Source: Sulfitobacter mediterraneus (lineage in GTDB: Bacteria > Pseudomonadota > Alphaproteobacteria > Rhodobacterales > Rhodobacteraceae). Taken from it: DNA of 64,000 nucleotides. How positions within the stretch are numbered: the first letter of the stretch is position 1; each line of letters begins with the position of its first letter. The position numbers and the translations under genes are program-made. Shown here in pieces: positions 17,466 to 26,939 of this stretch. The notes under the pieces were generated by a model that worked only from the letters and a program-made list of their open reading frames with translations, was not told the DNA's origin and did no database searches. The DNA lies in contig NZ_QBKU01000011.1 of the NCBI RefSeq assembly GCF_003054325.1, forward strand, positions 1 to 64,000, in the 5' to 3' direction.

Positions 17466-17633
17466 GGTTGGCCGCAAATACCATCCAAAACATATGTTCG
17501 CGAACGCGTCCTCAAACAGAACGCACGTTCTTTCGCGCATCGCCACGCCGCATAGGCTCCCTGAAAACCGCCCTTCTCTTGTGCGGCCATAACCATTGCC
17601 GTAACCATATTCCCAAACAGAGGAGAGACACCC

Positions 17634-18923
17634 ATGACAGATGCCACCTACGGCTTTGACACCCTGCAAATCCACGCTGGCGCACGGCCCGATCCGGCCA
17701 CCGGTGCACGGCAAACCCCGATCTACCAAACCACGGCCTATGTGTTCCGCGATGCAGATCACGCGGCGGCGCTGTTTAACCTGCAAGAGGTGGGCTATAT
17801 CTATTCGCGCCTGACCAACCCGACGGTTGCGGTGTTGCAGGAACGCATTGCCACGCTAGAGGGCGGCGTTGGCGCTGTTTGCTGCTCTTCGGGTCACGCG
17901 GCACAGATCATGGCGTTGTTCCCTCTGATGGGTCCGGGCAAAAACATCGTCGCCTCCACCCGTCTTTATGGCGGCACGGTCACCCAGTTCAGCCACACGA
18001 TCAAACGCTTTGGCTGGTCCTGTAAGTTTGTCGATTTTGATGATCTAGACGCCGTGCGCGACGCCATCGACGATGACACCCGGGCGGTCTTTGGTGAGGC
18101 GATTGCAAACCCCGGCGGTTACATCATGGATGTGCGGGCCGTGGCCGATGTGGCCGATGCCGCGGGCATTCCGTTGATCATCGACAACACCTCGGCCACG
18201 CCGTTCCTGTGCCGCCCGATTGATCTGGGCGCGACGCTGGTTGTGCATTCCACCACCAAATACCTCACCGGTAACGGCACCGTCACGGGCGGCTGCGTTG
18301 TGGATTCGGGCAAGTTTGACTGGTCCGCCAATGACAAATTCCCCTCGCTCAGCCAGCCGGAGCCGGCCTATCACGGCCTCAAGTTCCACGAGACCTTTGG
18401 CAATCTTGCCTTCACCTTCCACGGCATCGCCATCGGCCTGCGCGATCTGGGCATGACGATGAACCCGCAGGCGGCGCATTACACGTTGATGGGCACTGAA
18501 ACCCTGTCCTTGCGGATGGAGCGGCACGTTGAGAACGCGGTGAAAGTCGCCAAATGGCTCGAAAGCGACGACCGGATTGATGCTGTGACCTACGCCGGTC
18601 TGGAATCCTCGCCCTATTATGATCGCGTCGCCAAGGTCTGCCCCAAAGGCGCCGGTGCCCTGTTCACCATCGCGGTCAAGGGCGGTTATGACGCCTGCGT
18701 CAAGCTGGTGAATTCGCTTGAGATCTTCAGCCATGTGGCCAACCTCGGCGATACCCGTTCGCTGGTCATCCACTCGGCCTCCACGACCCACCGCCAACTG
18801 TCCCCGGAACAGCAAGAGGCGGCCGGCGCAGGGGCCAATGTGGTGCGGATCTCCATCGGTACGGAAAACGCCGATGATCTGATTGCCGATCTCGATCAGG
18901 CTTTGGCCCAAGCGGCAGGCTGA
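17634..18923 (+). CDS. metY: O-acetylhomoserine sulfhydrylase (MetY)
   Basis: 429-residue PLP enzyme of the Cys/Met metabolism family. It forms homocysteine (or methionine, with methanethiol) from O-acetylhomoserine and sulfide. The PLP lysine is Lys209 in VVHSTTKYLTGNGT; Asp184 in LIIDNTSATPF contacts the cofactor. Length about 430 and the N-terminal GFDTLQIHAGARPDPATGAR favour MetY over the shorter cystathionine enzymes. AGGAGAG precedes the ATG. I see no SAM-II riboswitch in the 200-base leader, although these are common before metY in alphaproteobacteria. A strong terminator follows. It may recycle sulfur released by the cassette at the left of the window, but the two are not linked in an operon. 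Confidence 0.95.
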   Translation: MTDATYGFDTLQIHAGARPDPATGARQTPIYQTTAYVFRDADHAAALFNLQEVGYIYSRLTNPTVAVLQERIATLEGGVGAVCCSSGHAAQIMALFPLMGPGKNIVASTRLYGGTVTQFSHTIKRFGWSCKFVDFDDLDAVRDAIDDDTRAVFGEAIANPGGYIMDVRAVADVADAAGIPLIIDNTSATPFLCRPIDLGATLVVHSTTKYLTGNGTVTGGCVVDSGKFDWSANDKFPSLSQPEPAYHGLKFHETFGNLAFTFHGIAIGLRDLGMTMNPQAAHYTLMGTETLSLRMERHVENAVKVAKWLESDDRIDAVTYAGLESSPYYDRVAKVCPKGAGALFTIAVKGGYDACVKLVNSLEIFSHVANLGDTRSLVIHSASTTHRQLSPEQQEAAGAGANVVRISIGTENADDLIADLDQALAQAAG

Positions 18924-18945
18924 CCGCCCGCCTCATGAGCGTTTT

Positions 18946-18979
18946 GGCCCCGTCTGCAAAGGCGGGGCCTTTCTTCTTA
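18946..18979 (+). terminator. Rho-independent terminator after metY
   Basis: GGCCCCG (18946-18952) pairs with CGGGGCC (18963-18969), followed by TTTCTTCTT. It lies about 20 bases after the metY stop. Confidence 0.85.
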
Positions 18980-19197
18980 TGTGGACGATTGTCAGCTCCG
19001 AGCACAAGATGCCCACAGAGATGAAGCACGATTTGCCAAATCGCCGGTTTGGCAGCGCCCGAACCGCCCCGTTTTGGCGAAGGCAAACCTACGGTTTGAC
19101 GGGGCGGGCGCGGTGGTTGCTTTAGAGCGGCTTCGTTCGCACTTCAGACATTAAGCATGGACCACAGGCAGCCGCGCCACCATCCAACATGCAATGT

Positions 19198-19899
19198 TTA
19201 TGGCTGGCGGATTTCGAACACCAGTGTCACCCGCGCCTCTACGCCCACCTCTCCGCTGGCGATGGCGCTGTCCATGCTGGCCCGGCCCGCCGACATTTCC
19301 ATCATCCGCGGTCCGGCATTGCTGCCCGCCTCGCTGAGCCGCACCAACGGGCCAAGCGCGACACCCGCCGCCTGTGCCAGTTCTTCGGCCTTGGCCCGCG
19401 CATCCCCGACTGCAAGCCGCCGCGCCAGCGATTGCGCGGCGCTAGGATCTTGAAGATCGAATCGCAAACCATTGAATTCATTCGCTCTGATCTCGATCAC
19501 CGCATCAAGGGTTGACCCAAGAACCGCCAAGTCCCGCACCCGCACCGTCACGGTATTGCCCGCCTCATAGCCCACCAGATCAGGCGGCGTGCCATCGTTG
19601 ATGCCGCGCGAATTATAGACCGGACGCAGGTAAAACCCGCTGGTCTGCTGATCGGTGTTTGCAATGCCAACATTGGTCAAAGTGTTCAGAATCCCGGCCA
19701 CATCATCCGTCACCAGTGCCATGGCCTCTTGCGCCGTATCGCCGCGGTGGCGCACCCCCAAAGTAATGGCAGCCATATCGGGTGCCACGGCGACGCGCCC
19801 CTCACCTGTGACGATGATGCCGGCCTCGGTTGTCGCTTGCGCCCATGCCGCCGGCGCCGCCAACAGCCAGATCACAGCCGCCCAATTGATCCATCTCAT
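19198..19899 (-). CDS. SIMPL-domain (DUF541) periplasmic protein
   Basis: 233 residues. A signal peptide (INWAAVIWLLAAPAAWAQA, cleavage near residue 21) directs it to the periplasm. The SIMPL/DUF541 pattern follows: IIVTGEGRVAVAPDMAAITL at the start, NVGIANTDQQTSGFYLRPVY, VTVRVRDLAVLGSTLDAVIE, and the C-terminal VEARVTLVFEI strand. Members such as E. coli YggE are linked to oxidative-stress tolerance, with no defined catalytic activity. A single-gene unit, convergent with metY. Confidence 0.9.
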   Translation of the reverse strand: MRWINWAAVIWLLAAPAAWAQATTEAGIIVTGEGRVAVAPDMAAITLGVRHRGDTAQEAMALVTDDVAGILNTLTNVGIANTDQQTSGFYLRPVYNSRGINDGTPPDLVGYEAGNTVTVRVRDLAVLGSTLDAVIEIRANEFNGLRFDLQDPSAAQSLARRLAVGDARAKAEELAQAAGVALGPLVRLSEAGSNAGPRMMEMSAGRASMDSAIASGEVGVEARVTLVFEIRQP

Positions 19900-20069
19900 A
19901 CCATTTAACCTTTCATGCGCTATAATTGGGGATACAATGCCCCCGCGCCTTCAATGGGGGCAAGCCTCTGCGCCGCCTTTCCCTTTCCTTAGGCAAAGAC
20001 CCGCGCTATTCTTGAACCTCACCGGAGCTGTCTCGATCCGGGTCCGTGCAATATGTTAAAGATCGCCCA

Positions 20070-22535
20070 ATGAAGCCGAATTTTGCCCTTTCCCTGTCAT
20101 TCGAAGGAATCAGGCTCTTGCACCGTGCGGCGGGTGGCTGGCGCGTGGTGGGAGAGGTGCCGCTGGATTCGGCTGATCTGGGCACAGATCTTGAGGCGCT
20201 GCGCCAAAAGGCGCTGACCTTGGATCCCGGCGGCGTCGAGACCAAGCTGATCTTGCCCAATGATCAGATCAAATACCTGACGATCGACACCCCCGGCCTT
20301 GATCCTGAGGCCCGCCGCGAAGCTGCCGCGCTGGCGTTGGACGGGGCCACGCCCTATGCCGTGGCAGATCTGGCCTTTGATATTTGTACCGATGGCGATC
20401 AGACCCATATCGCTGCCGTGGCGCGTGAGACGATGGCCGAGGCCGAAGGTTTCGCCACGCAGTACCGATTTCACCCGTTGTGCTATGTCGCCGTGCCGGA
20501 CGATAGCCCGTTCTTGGGAGAGCCGTTTTTTGGTGCAACGGCCGCATCTGATGATCTGTTAGAGCCGGGCGATACCGTAGAGCCGGACGGCATTGCCGTC
20601 GTGGTGATCGGGGATGTGGAATGGCCCGAAGCAGCGGACGAGGCCACGCCCGAAGCCGACAATGCGGAGGGGGCTGAGCCAAAGGAAGATACCGCTGAAG
20701 TTAAAGACGCCGGTCCACAGGCAGAGCCTGATGCCGCGCCCGATGCGGACCCAGTAGCGGTTGATAGCGCTGTCGAAGACGCGCCTGAGGCCGCTGCGCA
20801 AGAGGATGATCCCTTGCCGGTGCTACCGCCGCTGAAGGGTGCCAAAGAGGCCCGTCCCGATGCGGCACCCGTTGAGGACATCCCGCCCCCACCCAAGCGG
20901 GAAGGCACCTCTGCCGGATTTGCCAGCCGCCGCGGCAATGGCGCATCAAAGGCACCGGTTCTTGGGGCGGCAAGTCGCGCGGTGCCGCCGACACCCGTGC
21001 CTGCCGCCGATGCTTCGGTCACCGCGCCCGGCATCCCGATTGAACCCGACAGCAGCTCGTTTGAAGATCCTGATCCGGCGCCCGCACCCGCCCCGGCCAA
21101 AAGCGGTTTTCTCAGCCGCCGCAAGGCCAAACCAGAGACCGCCCCAGCCGAAGATGCCCATGGCGGCGCTGCCGCATCAGAGACCGAGCGGCTGACCGTA
21201 TTTGGCGCACGCAAGACCGACGTGCGCGGAAAACCCCGGTTCCTTGGGTTGATCCTCACGGCCGTTTTGCTGATCTTTCTGGCCGGCGTTGCGGCTTGGG
21301 CTTCGGTATTTATGGACGAAGATTTTAGCCTGTCGCGCCTCTTTGGCGGTAAGGCGACCGTGGAACAGGGACAGGATTCTCCGCCAGCATTGCCCGCCGA
21401 AGATCCAGTGGCGGATGCGGCCATCGAAACAGCCTCCCTTGATCCGGCACTTTCAGATGAGGATGGCGCGGTGCTGGATGCGCTGCGCGAGCCTGCGCAG
21501 CCTGCCCTGCCCGAGCCGCTGAGCGAGGCGGAGCTTGAGGCGAACTATGCCACGTCCGGCATCTGGCCACGCGCCCCCGATGTGCCACCAGAACCTGCCA
21601 GCTTGATCGACATTGATGATTTCTACCTGACCAGCATCGACCCTGTGAGCACAGCAAACGATGCAGTCGCCCTGCCCCCCGCCGATAATTTTGCAACTGA
21701 TCTGGCCCTGGCAGCCGTGTCATCGCCGGTGGCCGCTGGCACCCGCTTTGCGCTGGATGCACGTGGGCTGGTGCGGCCCACGGCCCAAGGCGCACTTAGC
21801 CCGGATGGCATTACTGTGTTTTTGGGCAAGCCGCCGGTCATTCCGCCTGCGACCCCAACCCGGTTTCAATCTGTGCCGCAGGATTTGGGTGTGCGCGATG
21901 CGCTGGCCGCGTTTCGGCCCAAACTGCGCCCCGGCGATCTGGAAGAGCAAACCGAACGCGCCCAGCTTGACGGCTTGACCCGCAGTGAATTGGCCGGATT
22001 GCGCCCGGTTCTGCGCCCGCTGTCGGTGCAAGAGGCCGCACGCGCCCAATTGGTCAGCCCTGCTGACACCAACGAAGCGGTTGCCGCCGCGCTTTCCGCA
22101 CCCGAAGCCGCCGAAGATCCCTTTGACAGCGCAACCCGGCAAGCGGTCGCCGCCTCCATCCGGCCAGACACCCGTCCGCGCAATTTTGCGCGCATCGTCA
22201 AACGCGCCGAACGCAGCACCGCCAATGACGAGGTCCGTGTGGCCAGCGCCGCCGCCGTGGCACCGCGCACGGTCAAACCAAAGATCCCGTCGAAGACCTC
22301 CGTTGCGAAACAGGCCACCGTGAAAAACGCGATTAACCTCAAGAAGGTCAACCTGATCGGCGTTTATGGCAAACCCTCCAGCCGCCGCGCTTTGGTGCGG
22401 CTCAGCAATGGCCGCTACAAAAAGGTTGTTGTGGGGGACCGGATTGATGGTGGCCGTGTATCCGCCATTGGTGACAGCGAATTGCGCTATACCAAACGCG
22501 GGCGCAACGTTGTCCTGAAGATGCCCAAAGGATAA
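20070..22535 (+). CDS. PilM-like/PilP-like composite membrane protein
   Basis: 821 residues. The first 150 residues (FALSLSFEGIRLLHR, then LPNDQIKYLTID, LDPEARREAAALALDGATPYAV) resemble the actin-like assembly platform PilM/GspL cytoplasmic domain. A long Ala/Glu/Pro-rich linker follows, then one membrane helix near residues 395-412 (LGLILTAVLLIFLAGVAAWA), a second acidic linker, and a C-terminal small beta domain (VNLIGVYGKPSSRRALVRLS, GDRIDGGRVSAIGDSELRY) like the PilP/GspC homology region. This topology would join cytoplasm and periplasm in one chain. No other pilus or secretion gene is adjacent. The ATG at 20070 gives the natural N-terminal strand; one 24 bases upstream is possible. Automatic annotations may mislabel it as an IF-2-like protein because of composition. 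Confidence 0.65.
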   Translation: MKPNFALSLSFEGIRLLHRAAGGWRVVGEVPLDSADLGTDLEALRQKALTLDPGGVETKLILPNDQIKYLTIDTPGLDPEARREAAALALDGATPYAVADLAFDICTDGDQTHIAAVARETMAEAEGFATQYRFHPLCYVAVPDDSPFLGEPFFGATAASDDLLEPGDTVEPDGIAVVVIGDVEWPEAADEATPEADNAEGAEPKEDTAEVKDAGPQAEPDAAPDADPVAVDSAVEDAPEAAAQEDDPLPVLPPLKGAKEARPDAAPVEDIPPPPKREGTSAGFASRRGNGASKAPVLGAASRAVPPTPVPAADASVTAPGIPIEPDSSSFEDPDPAPAPAPAKSGFLSRRKAKPETAPAEDAHGGAAASETERLTVFGARKTDVRGKPRFLGLILTAVLLIFLAGVAAWASVFMDEDFSLSRLFGGKATVEQGQDSPPALPAEDPVADAAIETASLDPALSDEDGAVLDALREPAQPALPEPLSEAELEANYATSGIWPRAPDVPPEPASLIDIDDFYLTSIDPVSTANDAVALPPADNFATDLALAAVSSPVAAGTRFALDARGLVRPTAQGALSPDGITVFLGKPPVIPPATPTRFQSVPQDLGVRDALAAFRPKLRPGDLEEQTERAQLDGLTRSELAGLRPVLRPLSVQEAARAQLVSPADTNEAVAAALSAPEAAEDPFDSATRQAVAASIRPDTRPRNFARIVKRAERSTANDEVRVASAAAVAPRTVKPKIPSKTSVAKQATVKNAINLKKVNLIGVYGKPSSRRALVRLSNGRYKKVVVGDRIDGGRVSAIGDSELRYTKRGRNVVLKMPKG

Positions 22536-22563
22536 CGCCGCACCCAGTGGATGCGGCGTTCCC
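22535..22563. terminator. Hairpin between convergent genes
   Basis: AACGCCGCA and TGCGGCGTT form a perfect 9-bp stem with a 9-base loop directly after the stop of the PilM/PilP-like gene and before the hppD stop. There is no clear U-tract, so strength is uncertain. Confidence 0.55.
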
Positions 22564-22611
22564 AGTCAGGGGTTGATCCCCTGTTGTCCGAGGCAGAGAG
22601 GCCCCTCGGTT

Positions 22612-23706
22612 TTATGTTTCTGCAAGCTCGCCCGTGTCGATCTGCTCTTGCTCGATACTTTCGAACAGCGCCTTGAAGTTGCCCTCGCCAAAGCCGTCAT
22701 CGCCTTTGCGTTCAATGAATTCAAAAAAGATCGGGCCAACCATGGTTTTTGAGAAGATCTGCAACAAGATACGGGTCTCGCCGCCATCGACCACCCCTTC
22801 GCCGTCGATCAGGATCCCGTGTTTCTTCATCCGGTCCAGCGGTTCCTCATGGCCAACAACGCGGTCCTTGCTCATCGTGTAATAGGCATCTGGCGGGCCG
22901 GGCATGAACTTGAGGCCGTTCTGTGCAATCGCGTCGGTCGAATCGTAGATATTGTTCGATCCCACCGCGATGTGCTGAATGCCTTCGCCGTTGTACTTTT
23001 TGAGATAGGCCACGATCTGGCCTTTCTCGTCGCGGTCCTCGTTGATCGGGATACGGATACGCCCGCAAGGCGAGGTCAAGGCGCGGCTGGTCAGGCCGGT
23101 GAATTTGCCCTGAATGTCAAAAAACCGGATTTCCTTGAAGTTGAACAGATCGCCGTAGAACTTGAACCAGACATCCATGTTGCCCTTGAACACATTGTGC
23201 GTCAGGTGATCGAGGTAATAGAACCCAACCCCCTCAGGCTTGGATTGCGCGATCCAGTCGTATTCCCAGTTGTAGGGTGAGGTGTCGTAGTACTGATCCA
23301 CAAAATACAGCAGCGAGCCACCGATGCCCATGATCGCAGGCACGTCCAGCGCCTTGCCGGGCCCGGTGTATTCTTCGGCGCCATTGGCAACGGCATGGGC
23401 CAAGGCTTTCTTCGCATCGACAACCCGCCAGCCCATTGAGGGCGCACATGGCCCGTGCGTTTCGACAAATCCGGCGGCAAAACTGTTTGGATCGGCATTC
23501 AGCAGATAGGTCACGTCGCCTTGCTGCCACAGCTCGATCTGCTGGGTCTTGTGATTGGCGACATGGGTATAGCCCATGCGGATAAACGAATCGCGCAGCT
23601 CTTGCGGATCGGGGCTGGCGAATTCGACAAATTCGAAGCCGTCGGTTCCGGCAGGGTTTTCGTCAGAGATCACGGATTTCGGGGCGTCGTGAGGGAAAGG
23701 GCCCAT
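22612..23706 (-). CDS. hppD: 4-Hydroxyphenylpyruvate dioxygenase
   Basis: 364-residue non-heme iron dioxygenase that converts 4-hydroxyphenylpyruvate to homogentisate in tyrosine breakdown. Iron ligands are visible as His in YYLDHLTHNV, His in GEGIQHIAVGS, and Glu in IFFEFIERKG, and the C-terminal helix GEGNFKALFESIE is typical. Start 23706 is chosen over 23727 because AAGGTGA lies 4-5 bases upstream. A divergent Lrp-type regulator follows at 23848, so tyrosine or a downstream metabolite probably controls it. Homogentisate dioxygenase genes are not in the window. Confidence 0.95.
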   Translation of the reverse strand: MGPFPHDAPKSVISDENPAGTDGFEFVEFASPDPQELRDSFIRMGYTHVANHKTQQIELWQQGDVTYLLNADPNSFAAGFVETHGPCAPSMGWRVVDAKKALAHAVANGAEEYTGPGKALDVPAIMGIGGSLLYFVDQYYDTSPYNWEYDWIAQSKPEGVGFYYLDHLTHNVFKGNMDVWFKFYGDLFNFKEIRFFDIQGKFTGLTSRALTSPCGRIRIPINEDRDEKGQIVAYLKKYNGEGIQHIAVGSNNIYDSTDAIAQNGLKFMPGPPDAYYTMSKDRVVGHEEPLDRMKKHGILIDGEGVVDGGETRILLQIFSKTMVGPIFFEFIERKGDDGFGEGNFKALFESIEQEQIDTGELAET

Positions 23707-23847
23707 TGTGTCACCTTTTCTTAACATGAGGGGTATTAAAGCAAAGATATGCGCGAAAGCTTGCCAATTCTGCGCATTGATGCGCTTCTTTCTGGCAATT
23801 TTTACGCATTCACCGCATCATTACGTCAAACAGCGCGGAAAACCTGC

Positions 23848-24306
23848 ATGAATTTGGACGAAACCGACACAAGGCTGCTGGCCGCCCTGCAAAAGAACGC
23901 GCATCTGACCGCGCAGGAACTGGGCGAACAATTGCACCTGTCCGCATCGCAGGCTGGCAGGCGGCGACAGCGGCTTGAGGCGGACGGATATATCCAAGGC
24001 TACACCGCGCGGCTTGATCCGGTGAAACTGGGCCTGAATGTGCAGGGGTTTGTGCAAGTGCATCTCGATACCCACGGCCCGCAAAACTCGGCGACATTTG
24101 GCCGATTGCTGGCCACCCGCCCCGAGATAGTAAGCGCCTGGACGATGACAGGGGATGCGGACTATCTCTTGCGGGTCTATTGTGAAGATCTGCCAGGCCT
24201 GAACCGGCTGATCCACGAGGTTCTGTTGCCCCATCCTGCGGTCTCACGGGTGCACAGTCAGATTGTTATGGACCAACTTAAACGTGACGGGCCTTTGCCC
24301 ACCTGA
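23848..24306 (+). CDS. Lrp/AsnC-family regulator divergent from hppD
   Basis: 152 residues from ATG 23848 (MNLDETDTRLLAALQ); the 99-base longer frame would intrude into the hppD promoter. N-terminal helix-turn-helix (AQELGEQLHLSASQAGRRRQ) and C-terminal RAM domain (WTMTGDADYLLRVYCEDL). Adjacent and divergent, it is the likely regulator of hppD and itself through the 141-base spacer. Confidence 0.9.
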   Translation: MNLDETDTRLLAALQKNAHLTAQELGEQLHLSASQAGRRRQRLEADGYIQGYTARLDPVKLGLNVQGFVQVHLDTHGPQNSATFGRLLATRPEIVSAWTMTGDADYLLRVYCEDLPGLNRLIHEVLLPHPAVSRVHSQIVMDQLKRDGPLPT

Positions 24307-24325
24307 TCCTCCTGAAAGGACCACA

Positions 24326-26236
24326 ATGGAAGGTTTCCTGTTTCAAGCAACGATCTATCTGGCGGCAGCTGTGATTGCGGTGCCTATCGCGTCGCGATTG
24401 GGGCTTGGGTCTGTGCTGGGCTATCTGGCTGCGGGCATTCTGATCGGGCCGGTGTTGGGGCTGGTGGGCGCAGAGACCAAGGATCTGCAACACTTTGCCG
24501 AATTTGGTGTGGTGATGATGCTGTTCCTGATCGGGCTTGAACTGGAACCGCGTGCCTTGTGGGACATGCGGCACAGATTGTTGGGTTTGGGCGGGTTGCA
24601 GGTGGCGCTGTCAACGGCGGCGCTGATGGGCATTGCGATGGCCTATGACCAGCCGTGGAACGTATCGCTGGCCATTGGTCTGACGCTGGCGCTGTCCTCG
24701 ACCGCGATTGTCCTACAAACGCTTTCGGAAAAGAACCTGATGCAAACCAGTGGCGGGCGGTCTGTTTTCTCGGTGTTGCTGACGCAGGATATCGCGGTCA
24801 TTCCGATCCTCGCCTTCCTGCCGCTCTTGGCGGTGGACACAATTGGCGGGCTATTGCCGGACGGATCGATCTCGCTGAACCCGGACGAGGTGGAAAAGGC
24901 CCATGATCACGGCGGTCACAGCGGATCAGAGGCCGCCGATGCCGCGTTCAGCTTTGTGCAAAGCCTGCCGGGCTGGGGTGTGACCCTGCTGACCATCGGT
25001 GCGGTTGTTTCTATCATCGTTGTGGGTGTGTTTTTCACCCGTCCCGTCTTCCGTTTTATCCATTCCGCCAAACTGCGCGAGATGTATACCGCGCTGGCGC
25101 TGTTAATCGTGGTTGGCATTTCTTTTGTGATGATGCTGGTCGGGCTCTCCCCTGCCCTTGGCGCGTTTCTGGCCGGTGTGGTCTTGGCCAGTTCCGAGTT
25201 CCGTCACGAGCTGGAAACCGACCTTGAGCCCTTCAAGGGGCTGCTGCTTGGTCTGTTCTTTATCACCGTGGGAGCGGGCATCAATTTTGAGCTGCTGTTT
25301 GCCGATTTTGTGATCATCATGGGTATGGCCCTGCTGGTGATCATCGTCAAAGGGTTGATCCTTTATGCGCTTGGCTTGGCCTTCAAACTGCGTGGGCGCG
25401 ACCAATGGCTGTTTGCGCTGGGTCTGGCGCAGGCGGGTGAATTCGGCTTTGTCCTGATCAGTTTCTCCGTGGCCACCGGGGTGATGCCAAACGGGGTGGC
25501 TGAAACCTTGCTGCTGGTGATTGCGCTGTCGATGTTGATCACGCCACTGCTCTTTATCCTGCACGAGATGATCAGCCGCCGCTTTGATGAAAGTGGCCCC
25601 TTTGTACCTGATGAAATTGACGAAGAAGGGCCAGTGATCATCGCGGGCATTGGCCGGTTTGGCCAGATCGTCAACCGACTGTTGCAAGCCAGCGGATTTC
25701 AGACCGTTGTGCTGGACCACAACCCCGAAACCATCGCCGTGATGCGGCGGTTCGGGTTCAAGGCGTTTCTGGGCGATCCCACCCGCCCTGACATCTTGCG
25801 CAAGGCCGGGCTGAAAGACGCGCGGGTGCTGGTTGTGGCCCTCGACAGCCCCGAGGCGGCGCTGCAACTGATCACCTATGCCCGCAAACAACGGCCCGAT
25901 CTACACATCGTCAGCCGCGCCCATGACCGCACGGACGTCTACCGCCAGTATCAGGCCGGCGCCAATGACATCGTGCGCGAGATGTTCGACAGCTCGCTGC
26001 GTGCAGGGCGCTATGTGCTCGAAAACATGGGGCTGTCGGAATACGAGGCGGCAGAGGCGCAGCGCATGTTCTACGCGCATGACCGCCTGTCGGTGCGTGA
26101 ATTGGCGGCGCTGTGGCGGGCCGATGTCGAGCCATCGCAGAACAAGGCCTATGTGGAGCGGGCCAAGGAGCTACAGAAAGATCTCGAAACCGCGTTTTTG
26201 AACCGGGTTGATGAAGAGGATCAGAAGCGGGCTTAG
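24326..26236 (+). CDS. CPA2-family monovalent cation:proton antiporter (KefB/KefC type)
   Basis: 636 residues. About twelve membrane helices form the Na+/H+ exchanger domain (residues 1-390); GYLAAGILIGPVLGLV and FLAGVVLASSEFRHELE are characteristic. A cytosolic TrkA-N/RCK nucleotide-binding domain follows from about 432 (VIIAGIGRFGQIVNRLL, then FLGDPTRPDILRKAGL). Such proteins exchange K+ or Na+ for protons under electrophile or pH stress. GAAAGGACC precedes ATG 24326, 19 bases after the Lrp gene stop, so cotranscription with it is possible. The histidine-rich loop near residue 195 (HDHGGHSG) is unusual and may bind metal. Confidence 0.92.
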   Translation: MEGFLFQATIYLAAAVIAVPIASRLGLGSVLGYLAAGILIGPVLGLVGAETKDLQHFAEFGVVMMLFLIGLELEPRALWDMRHRLLGLGGLQVALSTAALMGIAMAYDQPWNVSLAIGLTLALSSTAIVLQTLSEKNLMQTSGGRSVFSVLLTQDIAVIPILAFLPLLAVDTIGGLLPDGSISLNPDEVEKAHDHGGHSGSEAADAAFSFVQSLPGWGVTLLTIGAVVSIIVVGVFFTRPVFRFIHSAKLREMYTALALLIVVGISFVMMLVGLSPALGAFLAGVVLASSEFRHELETDLEPFKGLLLGLFFITVGAGINFELLFADFVIIMGMALLVIIVKGLILYALGLAFKLRGRDQWLFALGLAQAGEFGFVLISFSVATGVMPNGVAETLLLVIALSMLITPLLFILHEMISRRFDESGPFVPDEIDEEGPVIIAGIGRFGQIVNRLLQASGFQTVVLDHNPETIAVMRRFGFKAFLGDPTRPDILRKAGLKDARVLVVALDSPEAALQLITYARKQRPDLHIVSRAHDRTDVYRQYQAGANDIVREMFDSSLRAGRYVLENMGLSEYEAAEAQRMFYAHDRLSVRELAALWRADVEPSQNKAYVERAKELQKDLETAFLNRVDEEDQKRA

Positions 26237-26393
26237 GTGGGTTTGGGATGAGGTGTGGCGTTGTTAGGCTGCGCCATGAGCGGGAACGGGTTGAACGAAA
26301 AGCTGACTGGAATTGCCAGATGTCGGCTATGAGCCCGAAGTAACCAATGCTAACAACATACCAAGGAGCAATTTTCTGTGCTACGTGTCCGTC

Positions 26394-26849
26394 ATGACCG
26401 AGCAATCAATCTATCAACTTGTCAGAGACAAGCTGATCACACACGGGGTGATGAAGACCGATGATGGCCTCATCACTTTGAATGACAAAGTCCTCTTCGG
26501 TAAGTTCGTAAAACTCGAACGCTCGAAACGCGAGCCTAGTTTTGACGAAGTGCTGGCCGTGGCAGCCGAGATTGATACCTATCTGATTTCAATAGGAAAA
26601 CGACAGGTTATGGCGTTCGTCTTCATGTATCTCCACTTTTCTGATCTTACTGTAAGTCGGTGGGAGTTGGATGAGGCCTTGCCAGACGGAAGAGTTCGAA
26701 AATCAGGCATTTTCCTGAGAGATGTCTCGGATGAGGAACGGCTTATCGGGCTATGGGCAACCGTGAAGTACCGTCAGATCGGCGAAAGCTACCTTCAGAC
26801 TATTTATCGGTCTCAGAGATTTGACCAAGAAGTGACAATTGGCGGCTAA
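26394..26849 (+). CDS. Hypothetical protein
   Basis: 151 residues from ATG 26394; the upstream extension lacks a ribosome site. No family recognised. The sequence is soluble and mixed alpha/beta (QLVRDKLITHGVMKTDDGLI, then WATVKYRQIGESYLQTIY). Its base composition is lower in GC than the antiporter and cob genes around it, and it stands alone between the antiporter and the cobT 3' end, which suggests recent acquisition. Confidence 0.55.
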   Translation: MTEQSIYQLVRDKLITHGVMKTDDGLITLNDKVLFGKFVKLERSKREPSFDEVLAVAAEIDTYLISIGKRQVMAFVFMYLHFSDLTVSRWELDEALPDGRVRKSGIFLRDVSDEERLIGLWATVKYRQIGESYLQTIYRSQRFDQEVTIGG

Positions 26850-26939
26850 GTCCGCAAAGCCGACATTGCCCCAGCCATAGGATAAGCATGAGGCATCTAA
26901 TGCACCGCAAAAAATGCGCCACTGCCAGAATATCATGCC

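Noticed and set aside
17407-17633. SAM-II riboswitch ahead of metY
   Set aside because: I could not find the conserved core elements in the leader.
25103-25891. 262-codon minus-strand frame opposite the antiporter
   Set aside because: Antisense to membrane and RCK domains of the real gene; no signature.
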